Positions 16,838 to 25,103 of a stretch of 39,277 nt of DNA are shown here, one piece after another. The position numbers and the translations under genes were made by a program. The notes beneath the pieces were generated by a model, which saw only the letters and a list, made by a program, of their open reading frames with translations, was not told the DNA's origin and did no database searches. Source of the stretch: Mycobacterium sp. (lineage in GTDB: Bacteria > Actinomycetota > Actinomycetes > Mycobacteriales > Mycobacteriaceae); contig JAGQTQ010000002.1 of the NCBI GenBank assembly GCA_020438905.1, positions 1 to 39,277 of the forward strand. The letters run 5' to 3'. Within the stretch, counting starts at the first letter, position 1, and the number at the start of each line of letters is the position of its first letter.

Positions 16838-18733
16838 CTAGAGGCTTTCGTCGGACCGCATCAGCGGCCGCAGCCGCTCGGTTTTTTCCGGCGTCCAGCC
16901 GGGGGGCTCCAGGATCGCCGCCCAGGCGTTGGCCACGTCGCGAACGTAGACGTGACCGTGGCCGTCGGGGACATCGACGGCCACCGCCATATCGGCGGAG
17001 ACCTGCAGGAAGGTGATCACCGGGATCCACTGCATCCGCGGTGAGACGTCGTAGCCGCGCTTCTCCCTGAGCCAGTCGGGCTTGTGGAACAGCAGGTCCG
17101 GGGTGAACCAGGCGATCGGGTCGGAGGCGTGCTGCAGATAGACCGCGCGCGGGTGACCCCAGGGCCGATCCGGCCGGTTGAGGTTCTCCGCCGCCTTGGC
17201 GCTGAACCGGACATTGCGGCCGTCGTCATAGATCGGCAGCCACATCGGCGAACCGGGATCGCGGTCTTTGGTCAGCTCCGTCCAGATGGTGTTGTTGAAG
17301 GTGGGCCCGGAGAACAGGGCGCCGTCCGTGCGAGCGACCAGGTTGTTCAGGCTCAGGAACGGGGCTTCGCCGCCGAACGAGCCCAGGCTCTCACCGAAAA
17401 CCACCAGCTTCGGGCGGCTGGCCAGCGGCATCGGCCGGATCAGGGCGTCGACGGCCTCGAACAGCGCCTGCCCGGCGGCCAGCGCGTTCTGCTTGTCCAC
17501 CAGGAACGACAGCCAGCTGGGCAGGAACGAATACTGCATCGACACGATCGCGGTGTCGCCGTTGTACATGTATTCCAGGGCGCCGGCCTCGGCGGCGTTG
17601 ATCCAGCCGGTGCCGGTGGTGGTGGCCACCGCCACCACCTTGCGGTTCAGCCCGCCGGTGCGCTGCAGTTCCCGGGCGGCCAGTTCGGCGGCGGCCCTGA
17701 TGCCGTCGGCGGAGTGCAGCCCGGCGTACGCGCGGATCGGTTCGACGGCCGGTTTGCCGTTGAATTCCGAGAGTTCGGCGACGGTCGGGCCGCCGCCCAC
17801 GAAGATGCGGCCCTGGCGGCCGAGGGAGTCCCAGCTGACCAGCGAGCCCGGACCGCCGGAGCGCAGCGTGCTGGTCGGTGCCGGACGGTCGCCCGGGTCC
17901 TGGTCGTTGACCGACCCGAACGTGTTGTTCATCCAGGGCACCACGGCCCGCGACATCAGGCCGTTGGCCAGGGCGACGGTCAAGAACACCACCAGGCCGA
18001 CGGATACCACCGCCGAGATACGCGGCGGGGCGACCCGGTTGAGCTGGTGGACCAGGAACAGTACGCCCTTGCGGATGGCCTGGCCGAGCTCGACGAACAG
18101 GAACAGCACGATGATGCTGATCACGGCGGCCTGCGGGTAGTTGTACCAGCGCAGATGGTCGACGCCCATCAGGTTGCGGACGTCGTCCTGCCATGCCGCG
18201 AACAGGAACTGCATGCCGATCATGCCGAGCAGACCCACGCCCAGCAGTGTCAGCCAAGCCCAACGCGGCGCGCGCGGGCTGGAATCCTGACTGCGCATGA
18301 AGCGGACCAGCCAGACACCGAAGACGCCCAGCATGTAACCGATCGACCCGGAGGCGCCGCTGACCAGGCCCTGGAACAGCGGTCCGCGGGGCAGCAGCGA
18401 CGGGGTCAGCGACAAGTAGACGAACACCAGGCCCACGGTGGTCCCGAAGAAGGTGTAGCGCTTGGCCCACCAGCGGACCACGTCGTCGGTGGCCACCACC
18501 GCGGTCTCGGCCGCGGTCTCACCGAGTGCGACGGCACCCTCGCCGAGCGCGACCGCACCCTCGGTCAGCGCGGTGGCGCCCTCACGCAGCAGTTTCGCGG
18601 GTTTTCCCTGGGCCTTGCCGGAGGTGTCCGGCGGGCCGGCGGGCTCGTCGGTCTGCTCGGCGGGTGCTGCTTCGGCCGCGGAATCGGTCGGCGAGATCTC
18701 GGGGACCTTCCCGTCGGGTTCGGTTTCCGTCAC
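16838..18733 (-). CDS. Membrane-anchored alpha/beta-hydrolase (Rv1069c-like)
   Basis: A 631-residue protein. Residues 1-48 are acidic and disordered, and 51-71 contain three tandem EGAxALx heptads. Several membrane segments lie between about 90 and 280. The C-terminal half is an alpha/beta-hydrolase with the nucleophile elbow FGESLGSFGG near residue 447 and a run of conserved blocks (WVNAAE-like, HASDPIAWF, WIPVITF). M. tuberculosis Rv1069c has the same organisation but, as I recall, is about 40 residues shorter; the extra length here would be the N-terminus. It is probably a membrane serine esterase or lipase acting on envelope lipids. The start is GTG at 18733, 9 bases after echA8, so it is the last gene of echA9-echA8-Rv1069c. 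The substrate is unknown. Confidence 0.85.
   Translation of the reverse strand: MTETEPDGKVPEISPTDSAAEAAPAEQTDEPAGPPDTSGKAQGKPAKLLREGATALTEGAVALGEGAVALGETAAETAVVATDDVVRWWAKRYTFFGTTVGLVFVYLSLTPSLLPRGPLFQGLVSGASGSIGYMLGVFGVWLVRFMRSQDSSPRAPRWAWLTLLGVGLLGMIGMQFLFAAWQDDVRNLMGVDHLRWYNYPQAAVISIIVLFLFVELGQAIRKGVLFLVHQLNRVAPPRISAVVSVGLVVFLTVALANGLMSRAVVPWMNNTFGSVNDQDPGDRPAPTSTLRSGGPGSLVSWDSLGRQGRIFVGGGPTVAELSEFNGKPAVEPIRAYAGLHSADGIRAAAELAARELQRTGGLNRKVVAVATTTGTGWINAAEAGALEYMYNGDTAIVSMQYSFLPSWLSFLVDKQNALAAGQALFEAVDALIRPMPLASRPKLVVFGESLGSFGGEAPFLSLNNLVARTDGALFSGPTFNNTIWTELTKDRDPGSPMWLPIYDDGRNVRFSAKAAENLNRPDRPWGHPRAVYLQHASDPIAWFTPDLLFHKPDWLREKRGYDVSPRMQWIPVITFLQVSADMAVAVDVPDGHGHVYVRDVANAWAAILEPPGWTPEKTERLRPLMRSDESL
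18521..18583 (-). repeat. Three tandem 21-bp repeats encoding EGAxALx heptads
   Basis: Codons 51-71 of the Rv1069c-like gene encode EGATALT, EGAVALG and EGAVALG, and the DNA units are similar too. The pattern predicts a small amphipathic helix with one glutamate per two turns, just before the first membrane segments. Confidence 0.7.
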
Positions 18734-18742
18734 CCGGACAGG

Positions 18743-19519
18743 CTAGCGGTGCCGGAACTCCGGTGCCCGCTTGGCGGCGAACGCGGCCATGCCTTCCTTC
18801 TGATCCGCGGTGGCAAACGCCGAGTGGAACACCCGCCGCTCGAACAGCAAACCCTCGGTCAAGCTGGTCTCGAACGACCGGTTGACGGCCTCCTTGGCCA
18901 TCCGCGCCGCCGACCGGGACATCCCCGCCACGGTCTGCGCGACGGCCATCGCGTCGCTGAGCAGATCCGCCGTCGGCACCACCCGGGACACCAGCCCGCA
19001 GCGTTCGGCCTCCGCGGCCTCCATGTTGCGGCCGGTCAGGATCAGGTCCATCGCCTTGGCCTTGCCGATGGCGCGGGTCAGCCGCTGGCTGCCGCCCATG
19101 CCGGGCAGCACGCCCAGCTTGATCTCCGGTTGGCCGAACTTCGCGTTCTCGGCGGCGATCAGGATGTCGCACATCATCGCCAGCTCGCAGCCCCCGCCCA
19201 GGGCGTAGCCGGCGACCGCGGCGATGGTCGGGGTGCGGGTGGCGGCGAACTGCGCCCAGGTCGCGAAGAAGTCGGCGTCGTAGACGTCGGCGAAGTTCAG
19301 CTCGGCCATCTCCTTGATGTCCGCGCCGGCGGCGAACGCCTTCTCCGAGCCGGTCAGCAGGATCGCGCCGATCTCCGGGTCGTTGTCGAATTCCTTCGCC
19401 GCGGCGGTGACCTCGTGCATCACCTGGCTGTTGAGCGCGTTGAGGGCCTGGGGTCGGTTCAGGGTGATCTGGCCGACGCGGCCCTCCCGGGCGACGAGGA
19501 TGGTTTCGTAAGCGGTCAT
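18743..19519 (-). CDS. echA8: Enoyl-CoA hydratase EchA8
   Basis: A 258-residue crotonase that hydrates trans-2-enoyl-CoA to 3-hydroxyacyl-CoA in beta-oxidation. It has the oxyanion segment [11 protein letters not shown] and both catalytic glutamates spaced as in rat mitochondrial hydratase: E112 in GGGCELAM and E132 in [15 protein letters not shown]. Length and neighbours match M. tuberculosis EchA8 (Rv1070c). The ATG at 19519 (MTAYETILV) has GGAG a few bases upstream. It lies 28 bases downstream of echA9 and 9 bases upstream of the membrane hydrolase gene, so the three are one transcription unit. Chain-length preference cannot be read from the sequence. Confidence 0.95.
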   Translation of the reverse strand: MTAYETILVAREGRVGQITLNRPQALNALNSQVMHEVTAAAKEFDNDPEIGAILLTGSEKAFAAGADIKEMAELNFADVYDADFFATWAQFAATRTPTIAAVAGYALGGGCELAMMCDILIAAENAKFGQPEIKLGVLPGMGGSQRLTRAIGKAKAMDLILTGRNMEAAEAERCGLVSRVVPTADLLSDAMAVAQTVAGMSRSAARMAKEAVNRSFETSLTEGLLFERRVFHSAFATADQKEGMAAFAAKRAPEFRHR

Positions 19520-19547
19520 GGCTGCTCCTGGAGAGGTTGCGGGTGGA

Positions 19548-20576
19548 TCAGAAGGTGAGATCGGGGTCGGCGTCGATGAAGTAGGCGTCGACGTCGGCGG
19601 TGGTGACCGCGGCCAGATCGGCCGGCGACCACTGCGGGTTGCGGTCCTTGTCGACGAGCTGGGCGCGGATGCCCTCGACCAGGTCGTGGCTGCGCAGCGA
19701 GGCGCAGGAGACGCGGAATTCCTGCACCAGCACGTCGGCCAGGGTAGCCAGCTCACCCGCGCGGCGCACCGCCTCCAGCGTGACGGTCAGCGCGATCGGC
19801 GAGCGGGTCTGGATCACGTCGGCTGCGGCGTGCGCCTCGGGGGCGTCGTGGGCGCGCAGTGCGGCGATGATCCCGGCGACCGTCGGTGCGGCGAAGCACT
19901 CGTTGATCCAGCCGCGCTGGGCGGCCAGCGCCGAGGGGGGCGGTTCTACGGCGTGCCGGCCCAGGGCCGTCGGGACGTCGGTGGCGATGATGTCGGCGGT
20001 GAACTCGGCCAGCTTGTCGTGCGGGACGAAGTGGTCGGCGAAGCCCAGCGCGATGGCGTCGGCGCCGGAAAACGGGGAGCCGGTCAGCGCGGCGTGCAGG
20101 CCGATGCGCCCGGGGGCGCGGGACAGCAGATAGGTGCCGCCGACGTCGGGGATGAACCCGATGCCGACCTCGGGCATGGCCATCTTGGTGGTTTCGGTGA
20201 CGACGCGGACATTGCCGTGCGCGCCGACGCCGACGCCGCCGCCCATCACGATGCCGTCCATCAGTGACACGTACGGCTTGCCGAAGGCGCCGATCAGGGC
20301 GTTCACCCGGTACTCGTCGAACCAGAACTTGCGCGCCTCGGCGCCTCCGGCGCGGGCGCTGTGGTAGATCGCGACGACGTCCCCGCCGGCGCACAGGCCG
20401 CGTTCCCCGGCCCCGTCGAGGACGACGGCGCGGATGGCGTCGTCGGCGGCCCAGACGGGCAGCACCTCGGCGAGCGCGTCGACCATCGCCTGGTTGAGCG
20501 AGTTGATCGCCTTGGGCCGGTTGAGGGTCGCGATGCCGACGCCGTTGTCGACGCGAGTGAGGAGGTCGTCCGTCAC
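19548..20576 (-). CDS. echA9: 3-hydroxyisobutyryl-CoA hydrolase-type crotonase EchA9
   Basis: A 342-residue crotonase, longer than a hydratase and with the features of 3-hydroxyisobutyryl-CoA hydrolases: [13 protein letters not shown] at the CoA/oxyanion site, GGGVGVG, and [20 protein letters not shown] with the catalytic Glu and Asp eight residues apart. These enzymes act in valine degradation; other hydroxyacyl-CoA thioesters are possible. The M. tuberculosis counterpart is EchA9 (Rv1071c, about 345 residues). I chose GTG at 20576 ([10 protein letters not shown]); the frame continues to 20633, but that would place the start inside the operator-like repeats. It is first in the echA9-echA8-Rv1069c operon and diverges from the Bax-inhibitor gene. 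Confidence 0.92.
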   Translation of the reverse strand: MTDDLLTRVDNGVGIATLNRPKAINSLNQAMVDALAEVLPVWAADDAIRAVVLDGAGERGLCAGGDVVAIYHSARAGGAEARKFWFDEYRVNALIGAFGKPYVSLMDGIVMGGGVGVGAHGNVRVVTETTKMAMPEVGIGFIPDVGGTYLLSRAPGRIGLHAALTGSPFSGADAIALGFADHFVPHDKLAEFTADIIATDVPTALGRHAVEPPPSALAAQRGWINECFAAPTVAGIIAALRAHDAPEAHAAADVIQTRSPIALTVTLEAVRRAGELATLADVLVQEFRVSCASLRSHDLVEGIRAQLVDKDRNPQWSPADLAAVTTADVDAYFIDADPDLTF

Positions 20577-20597
20577 GGTGGGGTCCTGTCTGCGCCT

Positions 20598-20633
20598 GGA
20601 AGTTTGGATATACCCGGAAGCTTGGATGTCCAA
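20598..20633. promoter_or_regulatory. Direct and inverted repeats in the echA9 promoter region
   Basis: GGAAGTTTGGAT (20598-20609) and GGAAGCTTGGAT (20616-20627) are direct repeats 18 bases apart differing at one base. The second merges into TTGGA-TG-TCCAA (20622-20633), an inverted repeat. They begin 22 bases upstream of the echA9 start and overlap a plausible -35 (TTGGAC on the minus strand). This looks like an operator for a repressor of the echA9 operon; the regulator is not encoded nearby. Confidence 0.45.
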
Positions 20634-20714
20634 CTAATTATGCGGCGCGGCATTGGAGCGCCGAGCCCGGGGTCCGCCCGGTAGGCTTGCCTGTGAAGTT
20701 ACTTGGAACCTCGG

Positions 20715-20740
20715 GGAACCGAATCCGGTCGGCGGTCGTT
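20715..20740 (+). promoter_or_regulatory. ECF-sigma-type promoter of the Bax-inhibitor-1 gene
   Basis: GGAACC at 20715-20720, a 16-base spacer, then CGTT at 20737-20740. This matches the GGAAC-N16-18-CGTT form recognised by stress ECF sigma factors such as SigE and SigH of mycobacteria. It would give a leader of about 65-70 bases before the GTG at 20815. A second GGAACC lies 11 bases upstream. Confidence 0.55.
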
Positions 20741-20814
20741 GTCCGGGTGATCGTGACCTGAGACCAGGCACCGGGCCCCGGCGTGGGGTCCGACATCAGG
20801 AGAGGAATCCGACG

Positions 20815-21669
20815 GTGCGCGAGACCAGCAACCCGGTACTTCGCAACCTGCCCAAGGGGCAGGGCGGATACGCCACATTCGGTACCGGCGTCGCCGGTGC
20901 GGCCACCCAGCAGGTGCATCAGCGCGATGCCCAGCCCTACCTCGACCAGCGGTCCGATGCCCGTCCGCTGACCATCGACGACGTCGTCACCAAGACCGGC
21001 ATGACGCTGGGCCTGGTGACTATCTTCGCCATCATCAGCTACCTGGTGGTCGACAGCTCCCGGGTCGCCGAGGGCGGCTTTGTCAGCTACCCGCTGGCCA
21101 TGCCCCTCGCGCTGATCGGCGGCCTCGGCGGTCTGGCGCTGGTGATGATCGCCTCCTTCGGGCGCAAACAGGACAACCCGGCGATCGTGCTGAGCTATGC
21201 GGCGCTGGAGGGCCTGTTTGTCGGCTCGATGTCGTTCATCTTCGCCAATCTGGTCTCCACCGGTGGTCCGGGGATGATCTTCCAGGCCGTGGTCGGCACC
21301 ATCGGCGTGTTCATCGGAATGCTGGTGGTGTACAAGACCGGTGCCATCCGCGTCACCCCGAAGTTCACCCGGATGATGGTTGCCGCCATGTTCGGGGTGT
21401 TGGCCCTCGCGCTGGTCAACGTCGTCTTCTTTCTTTTCACCGGCAGCGCGCCGCTGACCGACGGCGGACGGATGGCCATCGCCTTCTCGCTGGTGTGCAT
21501 CGGCATCGCGGCGTTCAGCTTCCTGATCGACTTCGACGCCGCCGACCAGGCAATCCGCGCGGGTGCGCCGGCCAAGGCGGCCTGGGGCATCGCCCTGGGG
21601 CTGACCGTGACCCTGGTCTGGCTGTACATGGAGATCCTGCGGCTGCTGAGCTACTTCAACCGCAACTGA
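20815..21669 (+). CDS. Bax inhibitor-1/YccA-family membrane protein (Rv1072-like)
   Basis: A 284-residue polytopic protein with about seven hydrophobic segments from residue 60 to the C-terminus, preceded by a 55-residue hydrophilic N-terminus (LPKGQGGYATFG). The segment order, the IYTGAIRVTPKF-like region (VVYKTGAIRVTPKF) and the terminal LYMEILRLLSYFN are typical of the actinobacterial YccA-type Bax inhibitor-1 group. Relatives act as pH- or calcium-sensitive leaks or as partners of membrane proteases; the role in mycobacteria is not settled. GTG at 20815 is preceded by AGGAGAGG at a good distance. It is monocistronic, with an ECF-type promoter and a strong terminator. M. tuberculosis Rv1072 is the positional counterpart. 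Confidence 0.9.
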   Translation: MRETSNPVLRNLPKGQGGYATFGTGVAGAATQQVHQRDAQPYLDQRSDARPLTIDDVVTKTGMTLGLVTIFAIISYLVVDSSRVAEGGFVSYPLAMPLALIGGLGGLALVMIASFGRKQDNPAIVLSYAALEGLFVGSMSFIFANLVSTGGPGMIFQAVVGTIGVFIGMLVVYKTGAIRVTPKFTRMMVAAMFGVLALALVNVVFFLFTGSAPLTDGGRMAIAFSLVCIGIAAFSFLIDFDAADQAIRAGAPAKAAWGIALGLTVTLVWLYMEILRLLSYFNRN

Positions 21670-21683
21670 TTTCGGACGCGAAG

Positions 21684-21724
21684 AAGCCCGGCCCCAGAGG
21701 CATGCGCCTCGGAGCCGGGCTTTT
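21684..21724 (+). terminator. Rho-independent terminator after the Bax-inhibitor gene
   Basis: AAGCCCGGC (21684-21692) pairs with GCCGGGCTT (21714-21722). An inner GAGG/CCTC pairing gives a compact stem, followed by TTTT. It begins 15 bases past the stop codon and is a classical intrinsic terminator, unusual for its T-run in this genome. Confidence 0.85.
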
Positions 21725-21758
21725 CGTTGCGGTCGTCGGTACAAAAGTGTTACCTGTG

Positions 21759-21793
21759 AGCGCCTTCGCGCGGATTATCCACACGAAGGCGCT
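21759..21793. other. Perfect 10-bp hairpin with a consensus DnaA box in its loop
   Basis: AGCGCCTTCG (21759-21768) and CGAAGGCGCT (21784-21793) are exact inverted repeats. The 15-base loop ends in TTATCCACA (21775-21783), the textbook DnaA-box sequence. It lies 30 bases beyond the purT stop on the opposite strand, so it may simply terminate purT: on the minus strand it is followed by CACAGGTAACACTTTTG. A role as a DnaA-binding or titration site is possible. Confidence 0.5.
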
Positions 21794-21822
21794 GTGCGGT
21801 GATGTTTCGGTACTGCGTCCCG

Positions 21823-23022
21823 CTACTGCGCCCGCGGTTTGACCCGGGCCGCCGCTTCCGCGGCGTTGGCCCGGGCGACGGCGATGTCCTCGTCGCGGGC
21901 CAAGGCCACCCCCATCCGGCGGTTGACGAAACTCTCCGGCTTGTTGAAGATCCGCACGTCGGTGCGCGGGATCTGCAGCGCCTCGTCCACCCCGTCGAAC
22001 ACGATGCCTTCGGCCTCCACACCGCCGTAGATCACCGCGGACGCACCCGGGCTCTTGAGCGTGGTGTCCACCGGCAGGCCGAGAATCGCCCGGGCGTGCA
22101 GCTCGAACTCGTTCTGCCACTGCGTGATCATGGTGACCATGCCGGTGTCGTGCGGGCGGGGGCTGACCTCGGAGAACCACACGTCGTCACCCTTGACGAA
22201 CAGCTCCACCCCGAAAACCCCTTGCCCGTCGAGGTTGTCGGTGACCGTCCGGGCCACCTGCTGCGCGTTTCGCAGCGCGGCGGCCGGCATCGGGTGCGGC
22301 TGCCAGCTCTCCACGTAGTCGCCGGCGACCTGACGATGCCCGATCGGTTCGCAGAACCGGGTCTCGATCTGCCCGTCGGCGCCGCGCGCGCGAACGGTCA
22401 GCAACGTGATCTCGTAGTCGAAGTCGACGAAACCCTCGACGATGACCCGGTTCTGGGTGACCCGGCCGCCGGCCATGGCGTACTCCCAGGCCGTGGGTAC
22501 CTCGCCGGAACCGTGCAGATAGCTCTGGCCCTTACCCGAACTGCTCATCGTCGGCTTGACCACGCACGGGTAACCGATCGCGTCGGCGGCCTCCTGCAGT
22601 TCGGCCAGCGAATCGCAGAATTTGTACGGGCTGGTGGGCACCCCGAGTTCCTCGGCCGCCAGCCGGCGGATGCCCTCGCGGTCCATGGTCAGCCGGGCCG
22701 CCCGGGCCGTCGGGATCACCCGCACCACGCCGGCGTCCTCCAGCTCCTGGAGTACCCCGGTGGCGATCGCCTCGATCTCCGGCATGACGATGTCGGGCCG
22801 CTGCGCCTCGATCAGCGCCCTGAGCTGATCGGGGTCGGTCATCGAGACGGTCCGGGCGTGGTGGGCCAGCTGCTGGGCCGGCGCGTTGTCGTACCGGTCG
22901 ACGGCGATGGTCTCGGCGCCCAGGCGCTGCAGGGCGATCACCACCTCCCGGCCGAGTTCGCCGGAGCCGAGCAGCATGACTTTCGTCGCGTTGGGCGACA
23001 GCGGAGTTCCGATGGTGATCAT
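21823..23022 (-). CDS. purT: Formate-dependent phosphoribosylglycinamide formyltransferase (PurT)
   Basis: A 399-residue ATP-grasp enzyme for the third step of purine synthesis: GAR + formate + ATP to formyl-GAR, the folate-independent alternative to PurN. The N-terminal nucleotide-binding start [22 protein letters not shown] (residues about 14-35) is diagnostic. It is followed by the ATP-grasp elements [23 protein letters not shown] and [14 protein letters not shown]. Length matches the E. coli enzyme (392). M. tuberculosis carries purT elsewhere (Rv0389), so its place next to the Rv1072-like gene is a local rearrangement. A TAGACT -10 element 9 bases from the ATG suggests a nearly leaderless mRNA. 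Confidence 0.95.
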   Translation of the reverse strand: MITIGTPLSPNATKVMLLGSGELGREVVIALQRLGAETIAVDRYDNAPAQQLAHHARTVSMTDPDQLRALIEAQRPDIVMPEIEAIATGVLQELEDAGVVRVIPTARAARLTMDREGIRRLAAEELGVPTSPYKFCDSLAELQEAADAIGYPCVVKPTMSSSGKGQSYLHGSGEVPTAWEYAMAGGRVTQNRVIVEGFVDFDYEITLLTVRARGADGQIETRFCEPIGHRQVAGDYVESWQPHPMPAAALRNAQQVARTVTDNLDGQGVFGVELFVKGDDVWFSEVSPRPHDTGMVTMITQWQNEFELHARAILGLPVDTTLKSPGASAVIYGGVEAEGIVFDGVDEALQIPRTDVRIFNKPESFVNRRMGVALARDEDIAVARANAAEAAARVKPRAQ

Positions 23023-23031
23023 CGCGGCAAG

Positions 23032-23037
23032 AGTCTA
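23032..23037 (-). promoter_or_regulatory. -10 element of the purT promoter
   Basis: TAGACT on the minus strand fits TANNNT and lies 9 bases upstream of the purT ATG, implying a leader of about two to three bases. The 105-bp gap to the sfnB-like stop shows no terminator, so read-through from upstream also remains possible. Confidence 0.4.
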
Positions 23038-23127
23038 GTCAGCGGGAGGGCTCGAACGCCCGTGGCACCGAACCCCGTGCCTTAGGACCCCCGCCCGCCC
23101 GACCGGCCGACCGCGACATCGGAGTTC

Positions 23128-24354
23128 TCACAGTTGGCCGTGGCGCGGCGGTAGCGCCCCGGTGAGGGTATGACGGCCGATGTGCTGCAGCTTCCATCGC
23201 GTCGCGTCGTGCAGGGTGTGGGTGCGCGCGTCGCGCCAGTACCGCGACAGGTTCGCCGTCGCGGTCGCACTGCGAGTGCCGCCCAGCTCGAACAGCGCGC
23301 CGGCGGCCTCCAGCGCCGCGCGGGCGGCGGCGGCCTTCGCCACGGCCACCGCGATGGAGGCGGCGGCCGCGCTCTCGGCGGTCAGCTGCGCGGCGGCTGT
23401 ATCGACGGTGCGCCCGGCCTCGGCCAACAGGGCCTGGGCGGCGCGAACCGTCACCGTTACCTCCCCGGCCACCTGCACCAGGGTGGGGTCCTCGGCCGCG
23501 GTCGGCACCTCGGCCTCGAGGTGCGGCCGCGCCCGCGCGGCCTGGGCAACCCCCTCCTCGAGTGCACCGGTCGCGATCCCGACGTCGATGGCGGCGTGGA
23601 ACAGCTGTGCCCGGGCACCGTAGAGGGTGGGGCGCTCGAAGATCGGGGTGAAGGGCACGACGTGGGAGCCGGGCACCTCGACGTCGTCGAGGGTCACCGT
23701 GCCGGACGCGGTGGTGCGCTGGCCCATCCCGTCCCAGTCGTCGACCACCGTCAGCCCCGGGGTCCCGGACGGGATGAACGCCAGTGCCTTGGGCGTGGCG
23801 GCCGTCGGCTGTTCGTCCCGGTGCTCGGCCAGTGAGGCTCGGACGATCACCCGGTCGGCGAACAGTGCACCGGTGCAGTAGTACTTGCGGTCGGAGAGCC
23901 GATGGGCACCGGAGTCCGTGGGCACCAGAACGGTGGTGTCCACATCGATGGGATACGGGCCGCGCTCTGACTGGGCGTTGGCGAAAAGCGCTCCTGTCAA
24001 AACCTTTTCGTAGAAGAGCTGCTGCGCCGGGCTGCCCTGCAGCCGCAACGCCGCCAGCAAGGTGTAGTGGGAATGCGGAATCTGGGCCAGGGACGGATCG
24101 GCGCCGGCCAGTAACCGGAAGACCTCCGCGATCACCGAGGCCGGTGCCTCGACGCCGCCGTATTCGACCGGCACCGACAACGCGAGCAGCCCCGAGTCCT
24201 TCAATGCCCGCACCTGCCGGTGCGGCAGTTCCCGCTCGGCATCCCGGGCGGCCGCGCTGTCGGCGAACGCATCGGCCAGCGCCGCAGCCGTGGCCGGGGC
24301 CTCGGCGGCGTCGGCGATCCGGTCCCGGACCGACCATGCGGCCTGCGCCGTCAA
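23128..24354 (-). CDS. SfnB/DszC-like flavin monooxygenase of the acyl-CoA dehydrogenase fold
   Basis: A 408-residue protein with the acyl-CoA-dehydrogenase fold in its sulfur-scavenging branch (SfnB, DszC and relatives), which uses reduced flavin to oxidise organosulfur compounds. Supporting blocks are [54 protein letters not shown] and the C-terminal [17 protein letters not shown]...LPPRH. The start is inferred as TTG at 24354, the only nearby initiator before the conserved region; it overlaps the TGA that an intact upstream SsuD-type gene would use (TTGA). The gene appears whole, but the upstream gene is broken and its original promoter is probably deleted, so expression is doubtful. A reading as a true acyl-CoA dehydrogenase is less likely, given the SsuD-type neighbour. 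Confidence 0.78.
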   Translation of the reverse strand: MTAQAAWSVRDRIADAAEAPATAAALADAFADSAAARDAERELPHRQVRALKDSGLLALSVPVEYGGVEAPASVIAEVFRLLAGADPSLAQIPHSHYTLLAALRLQGSPAQQLFYEKVLTGALFANAQSERGPYPIDVDTTVLVPTDSGAHRLSDRKYYCTGALFADRVIVRASLAEHRDEQPTAATPKALAFIPSGTPGLTVVDDWDGMGQRTTASGTVTLDDVEVPGSHVVPFTPIFERPTLYGARAQLFHAAIDVGIATGALEEGVAQAARARPHLEAEVPTAAEDPTLVQVAGEVTVTVRAAQALLAEAGRTVDTAAAQLTAESAAAASIAVAVAKAAAARAALEAAGALFELGGTRSATATANLSRYWRDARTHTLHDATRWKLQHIGRHTLTGALPPRHGQL

Positions 24355-25103
24355 CGTGCCACCCGACAAACGGAACCGACACCGCCGGGGTGTCCAGGGC
24401 ACCCGCGTCCAAAAGCCCACGCGCGCGCAGGATGGGGACCACACCCTCGCCGAACCAGAACAGCTCCTCCAGATGCGGATAGCCGGAGAAGATGAACTCG
24501 TCGATCCCGACGGCGGCGTACTCGGCGATCCGGTCGGCCACCTCGGTGTGACTGCCGACCAGCGCGGTGCCGGCACCGCCGCGCACCAGTCCGACGCCGG
24601 ACCACAGGTTGGGCGCTATCTCCAGGCTGCGGGCGTCGCGCCACGACCTGGTGCGCCGGCTCTCCTCGTGCAGGGCCACCATCCGCCGCTGCCCCTCGGA
24701 CTGGCTGCGGGCCAGACCGGCCTGCGCGGCGCGCACCGTCTCCTCGTCCAGGGCGGCCACCAGCTGATCGGCGGTTTGCCAGGCCTGCGCCGAGGAGTCG
24801 CGGGAGATGGTGTGCAGCCGGATGCCGAATCGGACGGCGCGTCCCTGCGCCGCGGCGAGACCGCGGATCCACTCGACCTTCTCGCGTACGGCGTCCGGCG
24901 GTTCTCCCCAGGTCAGGTACACGTCGGCGTGCCGCGCGGCCACCGGCCCGGCCCGCCCGCGAACTGCCCCCGAAGTACAGGGGTGGCACCGGATTCGGCG
25001 GAGCCGCAAGCACTGCCTCCTCGATATCAAGGTAATCGCCTCTGTGCGTGACGGTTTCGCCTGCCCACAGTCTTCGCGCCACCTCGAGGAACTCGTCGCA
25101 ACG
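24351..25103 (-). pseudogene. Remnant of an SsuD-type flavin-dependent (LLM) alkanesulfonate monooxygenase
   Basis: Only the C-terminal two thirds remain, about 250 of some 380 codons. From about 25103 the minus strand reads [24 protein letters not shown] and [17 protein letters not shown], which is SsuD-like. The homology then continues in another frame ([19 protein letters not shown] through [27 protein letters not shown]). This implies a one-base insertion in the G/C-rich run at 24943-24962. The N-terminal third is missing: homology stops abruptly at about 25103, where a different gene begins on the other strand. The frame also does not reach its expected stop (TGA at 24351-24353). The family splits sulfonates into sulfite and aldehyde. 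Non-functional as read; a sequencing error could explain the frameshift but not the truncation. Confidence 0.85.

Noticed and set aside
17084-19558. Very long (824-codon) plus-strand frame opposite the Rv1069c-like gene and echA8
   Set aside because: It spans two genes with clear motifs on the other strand, and its translation is biased to Gly/Arg/Asp/Val. It is a shadow of codon bias.
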